Assembly (NCBI GenBank): GCA_964594045.1
Contig: CAZQKR010000048.1
Span: forward strand, 1 to 29,736
Length of the DNA: 29,736 nucleotides
From: UBA2365 sp964594045
GTDB taxonomy: Bacteria > Bacteroidota > Bacteroidia > Chitinophagales > Saprospiraceae
Direction: 5' to 3'
How positions within the stretch are numbered: the stretch's first letter is position 1; every line of letters begins with the position of its first letter. Below are positions 1 to 7,423 of this stretch, piece by piece. A program made the translations under genes and the position numbers. The notes under the pieces were generated by a model. That model did not search any database. It worked only from the letters and a program-made list of their open reading frames with translations, and was not told where the DNA came from.

Positions 1-48
1 AATACTTATTTTACTGAATATCAACTATTTATTTATTTTTTTAACGAA

Positions 49-642
49 CTATTGAAGAAAACTATACCGGAAATAAAATCCTGAAAATGCCACCTTATCC
101 GTTAAAGCTGATTTACTTAAAGCCATAGACGAATAAAATCCGAATTCCGTGTGCTCAAAAAACAGATCAGGATTGTTGAATTTTAAGCCGAAATCAAGTT
201 GAAAAGCCCATAAGAATCCGGAATGGTCTTTCCTGATCTCCTTTAAAATTTCGGGACCAAAAGACATAAAAAAATAGGTGTGATCCTTTTTTTTGTTCCA
301 CAATGCGTTATATCTGAACAAAGCAGAAGCAGAAAATCCATATTTTTCCGAATCCAGCAACACATCATCCTGGTTTGTCTGGAAATATCTGACCGGCATG
401 ACAATTCCTAAATCACTTTTCCATTCTGACTTCAATTCACTGAACTTCCAGGACGGCACCAAACCTGCTCCTCCGAAGTATCCGGAATGATCATCACCGG
501 CCCAGAACCTGTTGGTACTACCTTCCATAAATATTGAAAAAGGATTGGCAATTTTGGTGTGATTTTCCTGAGCCAATACGAATGAATAGCTGCCTGTTGC
601 AATTATAAATAAGAACAGGCTGAATAGCTTGGTTTTTCTCAT
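49..642 (-). CDS. Predicted outer-membrane beta-barrel protein, function unknown
   Basis: This 197-residue protein is not one I recognise as a named family. Residues 1-25 form a signal peptide (basic MRKTK start, hydrophobic LFSLFLFIIATG, then a likely cleavage near VLAQ). The mature part alternates aromatic and polar residues in short segments rich in Phe, Tyr and Trp with Gly turns, and it ends in a strand-like FYFRYSFLQ. This pattern is typical of small outer-membrane beta-barrels of Bacteroidota, so an envelope location is inferred. No catalytic motif is visible. The start is the ATG at 642, the only one giving a complete signal peptide. The gene is followed to the left by less than 50 bases of window, and its right neighbour is the HU gene on the same strand about 270 bases upstream, so it is probably transcribed alone. 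It could equally be a secreted periplasmic protein. Confidence 0.6.
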   Translation of the reverse strand: MRKTKLFSLFLFIIATGSYSFVLAQENHTKIANPFSIFMEGSTNRFWAGDDHSGYFGGAGLVPSWKFSELKSEWKSDLGIVMPVRYFQTNQDDVLLDSEKYGFSASALFRYNALWNKKKDHTYFFMSFGPEILKEIRKDHSGFLWAFQLDFGLKFNNPDLFFEHTEFGFYSSMALSKSALTDKVAFSGFYFRYSFLQ

Positions 643-864
643 TTTAGTTATTTTTATGGTGAAAACTAAATTACATTATCAATAATCCCTTATGTCTGAG
701 GCAAAATAAAAACCGGAGTTCACTCACCCGAAAAGGGTTTAAACATCAAAACTATAAAATTTTTACCAAAAAAACAACAGGTAGTGTCTTCGATGAACAT
801 AGATTTTGAAAAAGGGTATAAACAAAGAAATGAGAAAAGATTTGACCACACAGTCCGTCAAATA

Positions 865-896
865 AAAAAGGGCAGCCATTGCTGACTGCCCTTTTT
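865..896 (-). terminator. Rho-independent terminator of the HU gene
   Basis: A stem of AAAAAGGGCAG (865-875) pairs with CTGCCCTTTTT (886-896), with a 10-base loop in which CA/TG can extend the stem. On the minus strand the stem is followed by a T run. It lies about 18 bases beyond the HU stop codon. Confidence 0.85.
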
Positions 897-913
897 ATGT
901 CTTTCAGGACTGC

Positions 914-1186
914 TTAGTTTACAGCATCTTTAAAAGCTTTACCAGCTTTGAATTTAACCTGGTTGGAAGCAGCTATTTTGATGGTTGCACCCGTAGCAGG
1001 ATTTCTTCCTTCTCTAGCTTCTCTTTTAGAAACTGCAAAAGTTCCGAAACCAACGAAAGAGGCAGAACCACCATTTTTCAAGGTATTTTCGATTGAACCG
1101 AACACTGCATTGACAGCTTCAGTAGCCTGAGCTTTTGTAATTCCAGCACTGTTTGCCACAGCGTTGACTAAATCTCCTTTGTTCAT
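914..1186 (-). CDS. HU family DNA-binding protein
   Basis: This 90-residue protein has the length and fold pattern of bacterial HU. The N-terminal helices start MNKGDLVNAVANSAGITKAQA, the core has GFGTFAVSKREAREGRNP, and the RNPATG motif at the tip of the DNA-clasping beta-arm lies around residues 61-66. HU dimers bend and compact DNA in the nucleoid and act as accessory factors in replication and recombination. The gene stands alone, with a strong Bacteroidota-type promoter about 45 bases upstream and a clear hairpin terminator just downstream, as expected for an abundant monocistronic transcript. The start at 1186 is supported by the canonical N terminus. Bacteroidota often carry several HU paralogues, so hupA/hupB naming cannot be decided from this sequence. 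Confidence 0.96.
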   Translation of the reverse strand: MNKGDLVNAVANSAGITKAQATEAVNAVFGSIENTLKNGGSASFVGFGTFAVSKREAREGRNPATGATIKIAASNQVKFKAGKAFKDAVN

Positions 1187-1562
1187 GTTAAAATAATTTA
1201 ATAATTAATTAATTAATTTATAAGGACGCAAAGATATTACTATTTTTATATACACAAAATAAAATTGAAAAAAAGGCAAAATATAAGTATTTACAAGCTT
1301 CTCATAAAAAATTTAAAATGAGTTATATATTGCAAAATATCATATATATATTTGTCGGTTCCGGACATTTCATTGAATTATAGTGTAAAAAATGTACTCC
1401 TTGGTTTGCTTTTCAAACTTTCACACGCTTGCATTGTTAATTTTATCAGACAAAACTGAAAACACTTGTATTAATCATCATAAATAATTAATTGTCAATT
1501 TATTATAATGGGTGATAATCTGAAAATTGCTTTTTTACATAACGATTGTAAGCACATTAATC
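1187..1562. other. Intergenic region holding the HU promoter
   Basis: This very AT-rich gap separates the divergent HU gene and the small membrane protein gene. It contains the HU promoter (1229-1257) and an HU leader with the short repeat AATTAATTAATTAATT (about 1205-1218). I see no gene, RNA or clear rightward promoter in the remainder. Confidence 0.6.
1229..1257 (-). promoter_or_regulatory. Bacteroidota-type promoter of the HU gene
   Basis: On the minus strand the -7 element TATCTTTG (1229-1236) fits TAnnTTTG, and a TTG (-33 element, 1255-1257) lies 18 bases upstream of it. The predicted transcript start is near 1222, giving a leader of about 36 bases before the ATG at 1186. Confidence 0.8.
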
Positions 1563-1916
1563 ATGGGATCCGGCAAAAACACATCACATTTTCAGTCAGC
1601 CTGGCAAAAGTTGAAAATTAAATGGCAGATTGAAAACAATTTTCAACTCATCCTCATCCTGGTCGTTTTCGGATTGACCGGATTTACGGCAGCTTTTCTT
1701 AAAGCGCTGATCTTTCAGTGGATGGGCATGAACGGAGACACACCGGTCTGGGTAAGGACCCTGATACTGTTATTGATCCTGATCCCTTTATACAAAGCAT
1801 TGCTGATCACTTACGGGACCCTTTTCGGACAATTCAGGTTTTTCAAAAACTTCATCCTGAAATTTTTAACTGCTGTACGCCGATTATTTAGCTTCCAGAT
1901 GATCACCAGGCAATGA
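1563..1916 (+). CDS. Small membrane protein, DUF6787-like
   Basis: This 117-residue protein has two hydrophobic segments, around residues 27-52 (FQLILILVVFGLTGFTAAFLKALIF with flanks) and 64-86 (VRTLILLLILIPLYKALLI). It ends in a basic, aromatic tail containing GQFRFFKNFILKF. The charged start (WQKLKIKWQ), two membrane helices and GQFRFF near the C terminus match what I remember of the DUF6787 family of Bacteroidota inner-membrane proteins, whose function is unknown. I chose the ATG at 1563. The open frame extends upstream to a TTG at 1527, but that would add a stretch unlike the family. The gene is divergent from HU and has no obvious operon partner. Confidence 0.6.
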   Translation: MGSGKNTSHFQSAWQKLKIKWQIENNFQLILILVVFGLTGFTAAFLKALIFQWMGMNGDTPVWVRTLILLLILIPLYKALLITYGTLFGQFRFFKNFILKFLTAVRRLFSFQMITRQ

Positions 1917-2186
1917 AATACCTTTAAGTTGCTCCCACACTGAAAAGGATTTTCTCGCAGATTTTCGCTGATTTTTTAATGAACAGAAGTTTAATGTCAG
2001 GAACCTTTTTCGCGATTTGCAGGAAAGCATGGAACAGGCATCTTTAGAGTAGTCTCTCAGCCTGATCATTAGTCCTTTATCCAGTTATAATTCAGTTATC
2101 AGGATAGGCTGTTAAAATCTTCAGTCTTCAACGAAAAAAAAATAAAACCTATAGACTAATAATTTACAGACTAGCCCAATGAGAAG
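1917..2186. other. Intergenic gap with a degenerate repeat remnant
   Basis: No convincing gene lies here. A short stretch near 1948-1975 (TTCTCGCAGATTTTCGCTGATTTTT) resembles the CTGCGA/GCTGAT intergenic repeats found scattered in many bacterial genomes. A 61-codon leftward open frame (1884-2069) overlaps the end of the preceding gene and looks spurious. No strong terminator was found. Confidence 0.4.
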
Positions 2187-3065
2187 TTAATGATTTATGG
2201 CAAGTGACTGACCCAATTTGACCCGTTGGAACAACAAATGATCCAAACCTGTTGAAAAAGCATCACTTTCAGTCAGCATGACTACGGTTGAACCGAGTTC
2301 AAACCAGCCCAGTTCTTCACCTTTCCGGATATGGATATCAGAATTGAAATTTCGAATGCCCCGGATATTTTTCTGATTGCTGGCAAAATCCGGCAAAAAT
2401 GACAACCTGATACTGCCTACATTAAAAGCCCCTACAAAAACAAAATGGAATTTACCCATTGCATTGGTGCCGGTTAAAACGACTCTTTCCAGGCTGTTGT
2501 ACAGTCCTGGTATATGGCGGACATTCATCAGGCTGACTGAAAGCAATTTGCCCGGAATGTGGGTGATCTCACTGATCTGCATGTCAAATGGCGCATGGAC
2601 CCTGTGGTAATCGCCGGGTGCCAGATAAATCGTAGCGAAACTTCCTGCCGTCATGCTTTGTTGGCCGGTCAAAACAGACCGGGAATAGGCAATGCCTTTG
2701 ATCTGAAAGATCTGATCTCCCTCCAGCGGCCCGTAACTCAGCAGTCGACCATCCACAGGTGAACAAATACCATTTTCCCATTTGCGGACACCCGGTTTTA
2801 AAGGCCGCGTAAAAAATTCATTGAAGTTTTTAACAGCTTTTAGATCAATATCAAATTGTTCCATATCAATCTGGTAATAACTGATATACCAACGCATGAT
2901 CGTGCTAAGCATCCATCGTGGAACCCGAATGCTGCCAGCCAGTTTGCCCGTCCAGCGTGAACTTCTATTGGTGCTGACCAATCTGTGCAATATACCAAAT
3001 AATATGATGGATTTGAGTCTGAACAATTGAAAGTTATTTTTATTTCTCCAAATATTTTTTACCAT
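2187..3065 (-). CDS. psd: Phosphatidylserine decarboxylase proenzyme
   Basis: The enzyme removes CO2 from phosphatidylserine to make phosphatidylethanolamine at the inner membrane. The 292-residue protein carries the self-cleavage signature LGST at 257-260, so Ser259 should become the pyruvoyl group after cleavage behind Gly258. The other parts of the processing triad are also visible: Asp105 in SPVDGR and His157 in GDYHRVHAP. Overall length and the FNEFFTR stretch (about residues 80-86) fit the longer E. coli-like class rather than the roughly 220-residue form also found in Bacteroidota. The N terminus contains a short hydrophobic stretch (SIILFGIL) compatible with membrane association. The gene begins 45 bases after radA on the same strand, so co-transcription from the radA promoter is likely. 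No pssA partner is in the window. Confidence 0.93.
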   Translation of the reverse strand: MVKNIWRNKNNFQLFRLKSIILFGILHRLVSTNRSSRWTGKLAGSIRVPRWMLSTIMRWYISYYQIDMEQFDIDLKAVKNFNEFFTRPLKPGVRKWENGICSPVDGRLLSYGPLEGDQIFQIKGIAYSRSVLTGQQSMTAGSFATIYLAPGDYHRVHAPFDMQISEITHIPGKLLSVSLMNVRHIPGLYNSLERVVLTGTNAMGKFHFVFVGAFNVGSIRLSFLPDFASNQKNIRGIRNFNSDIHIRKGEELGWFELGSTVVMLTESDAFSTGLDHLLFQRVKLGQSLAINH

Positions 3066-3110
3066 GCCAAATTACGCTAATTTTTCCATTTAGCACGTCA
3101 TTTTACCGGA

Positions 3111-4499
3111 TCAGGCCATCTCAGTGAATAAATACTCAAACAGATCACCGATTTTTCCCAATCCGATGATCTCCGTTTTGTACTTTTGAACAGGCAAACC
3201 CTTCAAATTGTATTTTGAGACAAAAATTTTGGAAAAGCCGAGCCGGTCTGCTTCACGTATGCGCTGATCGATGCTTTTAACCGCCCTCACTTCCCCTGTA
3301 AGGCCAATCTCTCCGGCAAAACATACTTTTTTCTCCATTGCCTGGTTTTGAAGTGAAGAGATCAAAGATACGGTGATGGCCAGATCAATAGCCGGATCAG
3401 TGATCTTCAGCCCGCCGGCAATATTCAGAAAAACATCTTTTTGACCGAAATACAATCCGTTCCTTTTCTCCAGAACAGCCAAAAGCATATTCAGTCTGCG
3501 CAGGTCATAACCCGTGGCCGATCTTTGAGGTGTTCCATAAACTGCCTGACTGACAAGCGATTGCGTTTCTATCAGCATCGGCCTTTGACCTTCCAGCGTT
3601 GCTGCAACCGTACTGCCGGAGAATTTTTCGGTACTTTGTGAGATCAGCAATTCGGATGGATTATTCACCGGTTTCAGTCCGCTTTCGATCATCTCGTAAA
3701 TACCCAGTTCATCGGTTGACCCAAACCTGTTTTTTGCCGTTCTCAGTATCCTGTAATTGTAATTCCGGTCACCTTCAAACTGCAAAACCACATCGACCAT
3801 GTGTTCCAGCAGTTTTGGCCCGGCAAGCATTCCTTCCTTCGTAATATGTCCGATGATAAAAACCGGTATATTGCTTTGTTTTGAAAAGCGCATGATCTCA
3901 CCGGTACATTCCCGAACCTGAGTGATCGTGCCCGGCGTACTGTCCACATATGGAGAGGACATTACCTGTATGGAATCAATAATGAGTAGACCTGGCTGCA
4001 TTTCCATGGCAGTCCTGAGTATCTGGATGATATTGGTTTCGGCAAGGAAAAAAACCCCGGACTGCTGTTGTCCGAGACGATTTGCCCGCATTTTGATCTG
4101 TTCATCGCTTTCCTCACCGGATACATAAAGCACCTTATGATCAAGCTCCATCGCGGTTTGGAGCAACAGGGTGGATTTCCCGATACCAGGTGCACCACCC
4201 ATCAGTATCAGTGAGCCGGGAACGATCCCGCCACCCAAAGTTCTGTTGAGTTCGCCATCGGGTGTTACCGTCCGGAAAACCTGTCCTATTCTGATCTCAT
4301 CCAGGCGTGTGGGTTGAGCCGGTCCAAACTGTTCTGCCGATGAATTCCATGAAGCAGATTTGATCTCCTGCCTGGTTTGGATCGCTTGTTTTTGTTCCAC
4401 CAGTGTATTCCATTCCTGGCAGACCGAACATTTTCCTTCCCACTTCAGCGAGGTATTCCCGCAACTGGTACAAACGTATATGGTTTTTTCTTTTGCCAA
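3111..4499 (-). CDS. radA: DNA repair protein RadA
   Basis: RadA is a RecA-like ATPase that helps process recombination intermediates by driving branch migration. The 462-residue length is typical. Domains in order: a four-cysteine zinc finger (Cys10, Cys13, Cys24, Cys27 in CTSCG and CSVCQ); a RecA-type ATPase with Walker A GGAPGIGKST at 101-110 and Walker B LLIID ending at Asp175; the RadA-specific KNRFG motif at 256-260; and a C-terminal Lon-protease-like domain from about residue 290 to the end. No key residue appears to be missing. The ATG at 4499 directly precedes the zinc finger, as in the family, and sits about 17 bases from a good -7 promoter element. psd follows 45 bases downstream. 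Confidence 0.97.
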   Translation of the reverse strand: MAKEKTIYVCTSCGNTSLKWEGKCSVCQEWNTLVEQKQAIQTRQEIKSASWNSSAEQFGPAQPTRLDEIRIGQVFRTVTPDGELNRTLGGGIVPGSLILMGGAPGIGKSTLLLQTAMELDHKVLYVSGEESDEQIKMRANRLGQQQSGVFFLAETNIIQILRTAMEMQPGLLIIDSIQVMSSPYVDSTPGTITQVRECTGEIMRFSKQSNIPVFIIGHITKEGMLAGPKLLEHMVDVVLQFEGDRNYNYRILRTAKNRFGSTDELGIYEMIESGLKPVNNPSELLISQSTEKFSGSTVAATLEGQRPMLIETQSLVSQAVYGTPQRSATGYDLRRLNMLLAVLEKRNGLYFGQKDVFLNIAGGLKITDPAIDLAITVSLISSLQNQAMEKKVCFAGEIGLTGEVRAVKSIDQRIREADRLGFSKIFVSKYNLKGLPVQKYKTEIIGLGKIGDLFEYLFTEMA

Positions 4500-4516
4500 A
4501 ACTGCATTATTTTAAA

Positions 4517-4524
4517 CAAAAGTA
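4517..4524 (-). promoter_or_regulatory. Likely -7 element of the radA-psd promoter
   Basis: On the minus strand TACTTTTG matches TAnnTTTG. The -33 region lacks an exact TTG at 18-19 bases. The inferred transcript start would leave a leader of only about 10-15 bases before the radA ATG. Confidence 0.5.
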
Positions 4525-5070
4525 ATGTTTAAATACCTAAGTAAACCGGCAGCACGCAAAAAAGTGATTTAATACGGATTCGGATGGCTAGGTCTGTTTT
4601 TTTACAACACATTTTCCTGTTTTTGCAATATGCTCTTGCGATGCCAGGAATAGGAACCTGAAAATACTAACTTTTGGTTCTATGTTGATTTGTGTGAGTA
4701 AATGAATTTGATCAAATCTCCCCCTGGATTTTCAGAGGAATACAAAATAAAGCTATTCCACAATTTGCACGAAGAAGGCACAAAGAGCTCAATGTCAATA
4801 CATTATATTATAAATCAAGAGAATTTTTTGTGGGTAAAAATAAAAACTTCGTGGATTTCGTGCCTGATTCGTTTTTTTCGTGGAATTTTTAAAAAATCAA
4901 CGTTCCATGAAGTTTTTCTAAAATCACTTGTTCAATTAAACTTGTTGATCAGATTAAATTAAAATCCATACAAATTAACATACAGCCAAAAAACATAAAG
5001 CCCGGGGGGCTCAGATTTTAAAAAATTGTGCCAACATTTTTACATGCCTGTCTGTTTCTTTGTTTCTTCT

Positions 5071-5078
5071 TATCTTTG
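5071..5078 (+). promoter_or_regulatory. Likely -7 element for the aminotransferase gene
   Basis: TATCTTTG is an exact TAnnTTTG match ending 27 bases before the ATG at 5106. The expected -33 TTG is only partly present (CTGTCTG), so strength is uncertain. Confidence 0.6.
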
Positions 5079-5105
5079 AAGCAATTTTCATAGAAAAACT
5101 GTAAT

Positions 5106-6293
5106 ATGTCGAATCTCAGACAATCATTTTTTCACCATATCGGGCAAACGAGTCCGTCACCTTTGGGCCTTGAAGTAGAGCGGGCAGAAGGTGTATATAT
5201 CTTTGATCATCAAGGCAGATCATATATCGATCTGATTTCCGGGATCAGTGTCAGTTCCATTGGCCACAGTCATCCTTCGGTGGTTAAAGCAGTTCAGGAG
5301 CAGGCAGCAAGATATATGCACACGATGGTTTTTGGCGAACATATCCAATCGCCGCAGGTAAAGCTGGCAGAAATGTTGATCTCCATATTGCCGGAAAATC
5401 TTGAAAGCGTGTTTTTTGTCAATTCTGGCGCGGAATCTGTTGACGGAGCCACGAAACTGGCCAAAAGATTTACCGGAAGATATGAGGTCATCGCCTGCAA
5501 AAACGCCTATCACGGGAATACCCAAGGTGCACAAAGTCTGATGAGCAATGAGTATTTTTCCTCTGCTTACAGACCATTTTTACCCGGTATAAAATTCATG
5601 GAATTCAACGATATCAACAGCCTGGAAATGATCTCAGACCGGACTGCAGCGGTTTTCATTGAGCCCATACAGGGTGAGGCTGGGATCAGGATAGCAAATT
5701 TTGATTTCATGCAAGCGCTCAGAAAACGATGTGATGAAACTGGCACATTACTGGTATTGGATGAGATACAGACCGGTTTTGGCCGTACCGGAAAGCTATT
5801 CGCCTTTGAGCATTACGGGATCAAACCTGATATTTTACTCATGGCCAAAGCACTGGGAGGTGGCATGCCGATAGGTGCTTTTGCCGCTTCACATGAGATG
5901 ATGCAGGTTTTGAGTCATGATCCGGTTCTGGGTCACATCACCAGTTTTGGAGGGCATCCGGTTTCAGCAGCAGCAGCTGTTGCATCGCTTGAATTGATAT
6001 TAAGTCAGCAACTGGTTGAAAAAGTAAAAGAAAAAGAAAATATGTTGATCGGATTGCTTCAGCACAGGCAGATCCGGGAGATCCGTTCCAAAGGTTTGCT
6101 GATGGCCATTGACCTGGGAAATGCTGAGCACGTCCAGAAAGTTTTCCGTTACGCATTTGAACACGGAGTCCTGACAGATTGGTTTCTGTACGATGATCGC
6201 TCACTCAGGATCGCTCCTCCACTGATCATCAGTTTGAAGGAGATAGAACAGGCAACAAGTGTGATCAGGGCCGGATTGGATAAACTAAACTGA
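5106..6293 (+). CDS. Class III PLP-dependent aminotransferase (ornithine/acetylornithine/aspartate family)
   Basis: This 395-residue enzyme belongs to the fold-type I, class III (subgroup II) aminotransferases, which move an omega-amino group from a substrate to a 2-oxo acid. Visible landmarks are the N-terminal substrate region (LISGISVSSIGHSHP), the phosphate-binding SGAES at 107-111, aromatic YHG at 135-137, Asp219 in LVLDEIQTGFGRTG that contacts the PLP ring nitrogen, and the Schiff-base Lys248 in LLMAKALGGGMPIGAF. Length is normal for the family. Substrate cannot be read from the sequence. No arginine-biosynthesis genes flank it, so argD is not assigned. In Bacteroidota such stand-alone genes are usually labelled aspartate aminotransferase family. 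The IPP isomerase gene follows after 98 bases on the same strand, and co-transcription is possible but not shown. Confidence 0.9.
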   Translation: MSNLRQSFFHHIGQTSPSPLGLEVERAEGVYIFDHQGRSYIDLISGISVSSIGHSHPSVVKAVQEQAARYMHTMVFGEHIQSPQVKLAEMLISILPENLESVFFVNSGAESVDGATKLAKRFTGRYEVIACKNAYHGNTQGAQSLMSNEYFSSAYRPFLPGIKFMEFNDINSLEMISDRTAAVFIEPIQGEAGIRIANFDFMQALRKRCDETGTLLVLDEIQTGFGRTGKLFAFEHYGIKPDILLMAKALGGGMPIGAFAASHEMMQVLSHDPVLGHITSFGGHPVSAAAAVASLELILSQQLVEKVKEKENMLIGLLQHRQIREIRSKGLLMAIDLGNAEHVQKVFRYAFEHGVLTDWFLYDDRSLRIAPPLIISLKEIEQATSVIRAGLDKLN

Positions 6294-6391
6294 ATGGATG
6301 AACCATGGAGAAGAATTTTTGGCCGGATTAATCCATTTGATAAACTTTAGGAACAGAAAATTTTGTACCTTAGTCAATTGAATCAGAAAAT

Positions 6392-7423
6392 ATGAGCAAC
6401 AACATCAATTTACATAACGACCCTAACGCTGCATCGAGAAAAGCCGATCACATTGATCTGGCCATCAACTCGCGGACAGCAGCCAGGGAGAATGACAACA
6501 GGTTTTATTACGAACCCATGATCGCTGCTCATCCGTCCAAAGAAACCACCATGTCACGCCAGTTTCTGGATAAAACTTTTCAATTTCCGATCTGGATCTC
6601 CAGTATGACGGGCGGAACGGAAAAAGCCAGGCTGATCAATAAAAACCTGGCGAAAGTTGCGGGCAAATTCGGCCTTGGAATGGGCCTGGGATCCTGCCGG
6701 TCTTTGCTGGATTCTGATGAATACCTGGATGATTTTGATGTTAAAAAATGGATGGGTGACCAGCCCTTATATACTAATCTGGGAATTGCCCAGGTGGAAT
6801 TGCTGGAGCAAAATAAACAATTGGATAAAATCGTTGAACTGAACAAAAAACTGAGTGCTGACGGTCTGATCATACATGTCAACCCTATGCAGGAGTTCAT
6901 TCAACCCGAAGGTGATTTCATCCGTTTCAGACCCGTTGAAACCATACAAAAGGTTATGGATCAGTTGGATATCAAAATTATCGTTAAGGAAGTCGGACAG
7001 GGCTTTGGGCCCGAATCACTTAAAGCGTTGATGAAACTACCTGTGGAAGCAATAGAATTTGCAGCTTTTGGAGGAACCAATTTTGCTGCTCTGGAGCTTT
7101 CCAGGACATCCGAAATGCCCAGAGCTTTGTTCAGATGCCTGTCTCCTGTCGGCCATACCGGAACCGAAATGATCGGGTGGGTAAATGCGCTGAAAGATGA
7201 AATGGGCTCAGAGATCCGTTGTGACCAATTCATCATTTCAGGCGGGATTTCAGACTTCCTGGACGGATACTATGCGATCAGCAAGATCCGATACAATTCA
7301 GTTTATGGTATGGCATCCGGGTTTTTGAAATATGCCATGCAAAACTATGAGCATCTCGAGCAGCATGTAGAGAAGCACCTTGAAGGATTAAAATTGGCAA
7401 ATGCATTTTTGAGGGTAAGATGA
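6392..7423 (+). CDS. fni: Type 2 isopentenyl-diphosphate delta-isomerase
   Basis: This FMN- and NADPH-dependent enzyme interconverts isopentenyl and dimethylallyl diphosphate, the five-carbon units of isoprenoids. The 343-residue protein has the family marks: RKADHI near residues 16-21, ISSMTGGT at 69-76, LGMGLGSCRS around 94-103, HVNPMQE (the N-x-x-Q-E active-site stretch), IVKEVGQGF, and the FGGTNFAALE loop. It is a TIM barrel unrelated to type 1 (Nudix) isomerases. Its last codons overlap the start of the HMG-CoA reductase gene by 4 bases (ATGA), so the two are translationally coupled. This pairing supports a mevalonate pathway function. The ATG at 6392 gives the expected N terminus; there is no strong Shine-Dalgarno site, as is usual in this phylum. 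Confidence 0.94.
   Translation: MSNNINLHNDPNAASRKADHIDLAINSRTAARENDNRFYYEPMIAAHPSKETTMSRQFLDKTFQFPIWISSMTGGTEKARLINKNLAKVAGKFGLGMGLGSCRSLLDSDEYLDDFDVKKWMGDQPLYTNLGIAQVELLEQNKQLDKIVELNKKLSADGLIIHVNPMQEFIQPEGDFIRFRPVETIQKVMDQLDIKIIVKEVGQGFGPESLKALMKLPVEAIEFAAFGGTNFAALELSRTSEMPRALFRCLSPVGHTGTEMIGWVNALKDEMGSEIRCDQFIISGGISDFLDGYYAISKIRYNSVYGMASGFLKYAMQNYEHLEQHVEKHLEGLKLANAFLRVR

Larger units (their letters stand above)
4500..5105. other. Long intergenic region with degenerate TTCGTG-type repeats
   Basis: This 606-base gap separates the divergent radA and aminotransferase genes. It holds the radA -7 element (4517-4524) and the aminotransferase -7 element (5071-5078). The middle (about 4767-4882) has CACGAA and GGCACAAAG on one side and four TTCGTK boxes on the other, a decayed inverted repeat. 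An 86-codon open frame (4702-4962) spans this repeat and has no recognisable protein features, so I did not call it. Confidence 0.5.

Noticed and set aside
1884..2069. 61-codon leftward open frame
   Set aside because: It overlaps the end of the DUF6787-like gene, is rich in Lys/Arg/Ser without any domain, and spans a repeat-like CGCAGATTTTCGCTGAT remnant.
4702..4962. 86-codon rightward open frame in the radA-aminotransferase gap
   Set aside because: It covers the TTCGTG/CACGAA repeat remnant and shows no family motif or clear translation signals.
5106..6293. Calling the aminotransferase argD
   Set aside because: Class III aminotransferases share the visible motifs across several substrates, and no arginine genes are adjacent.
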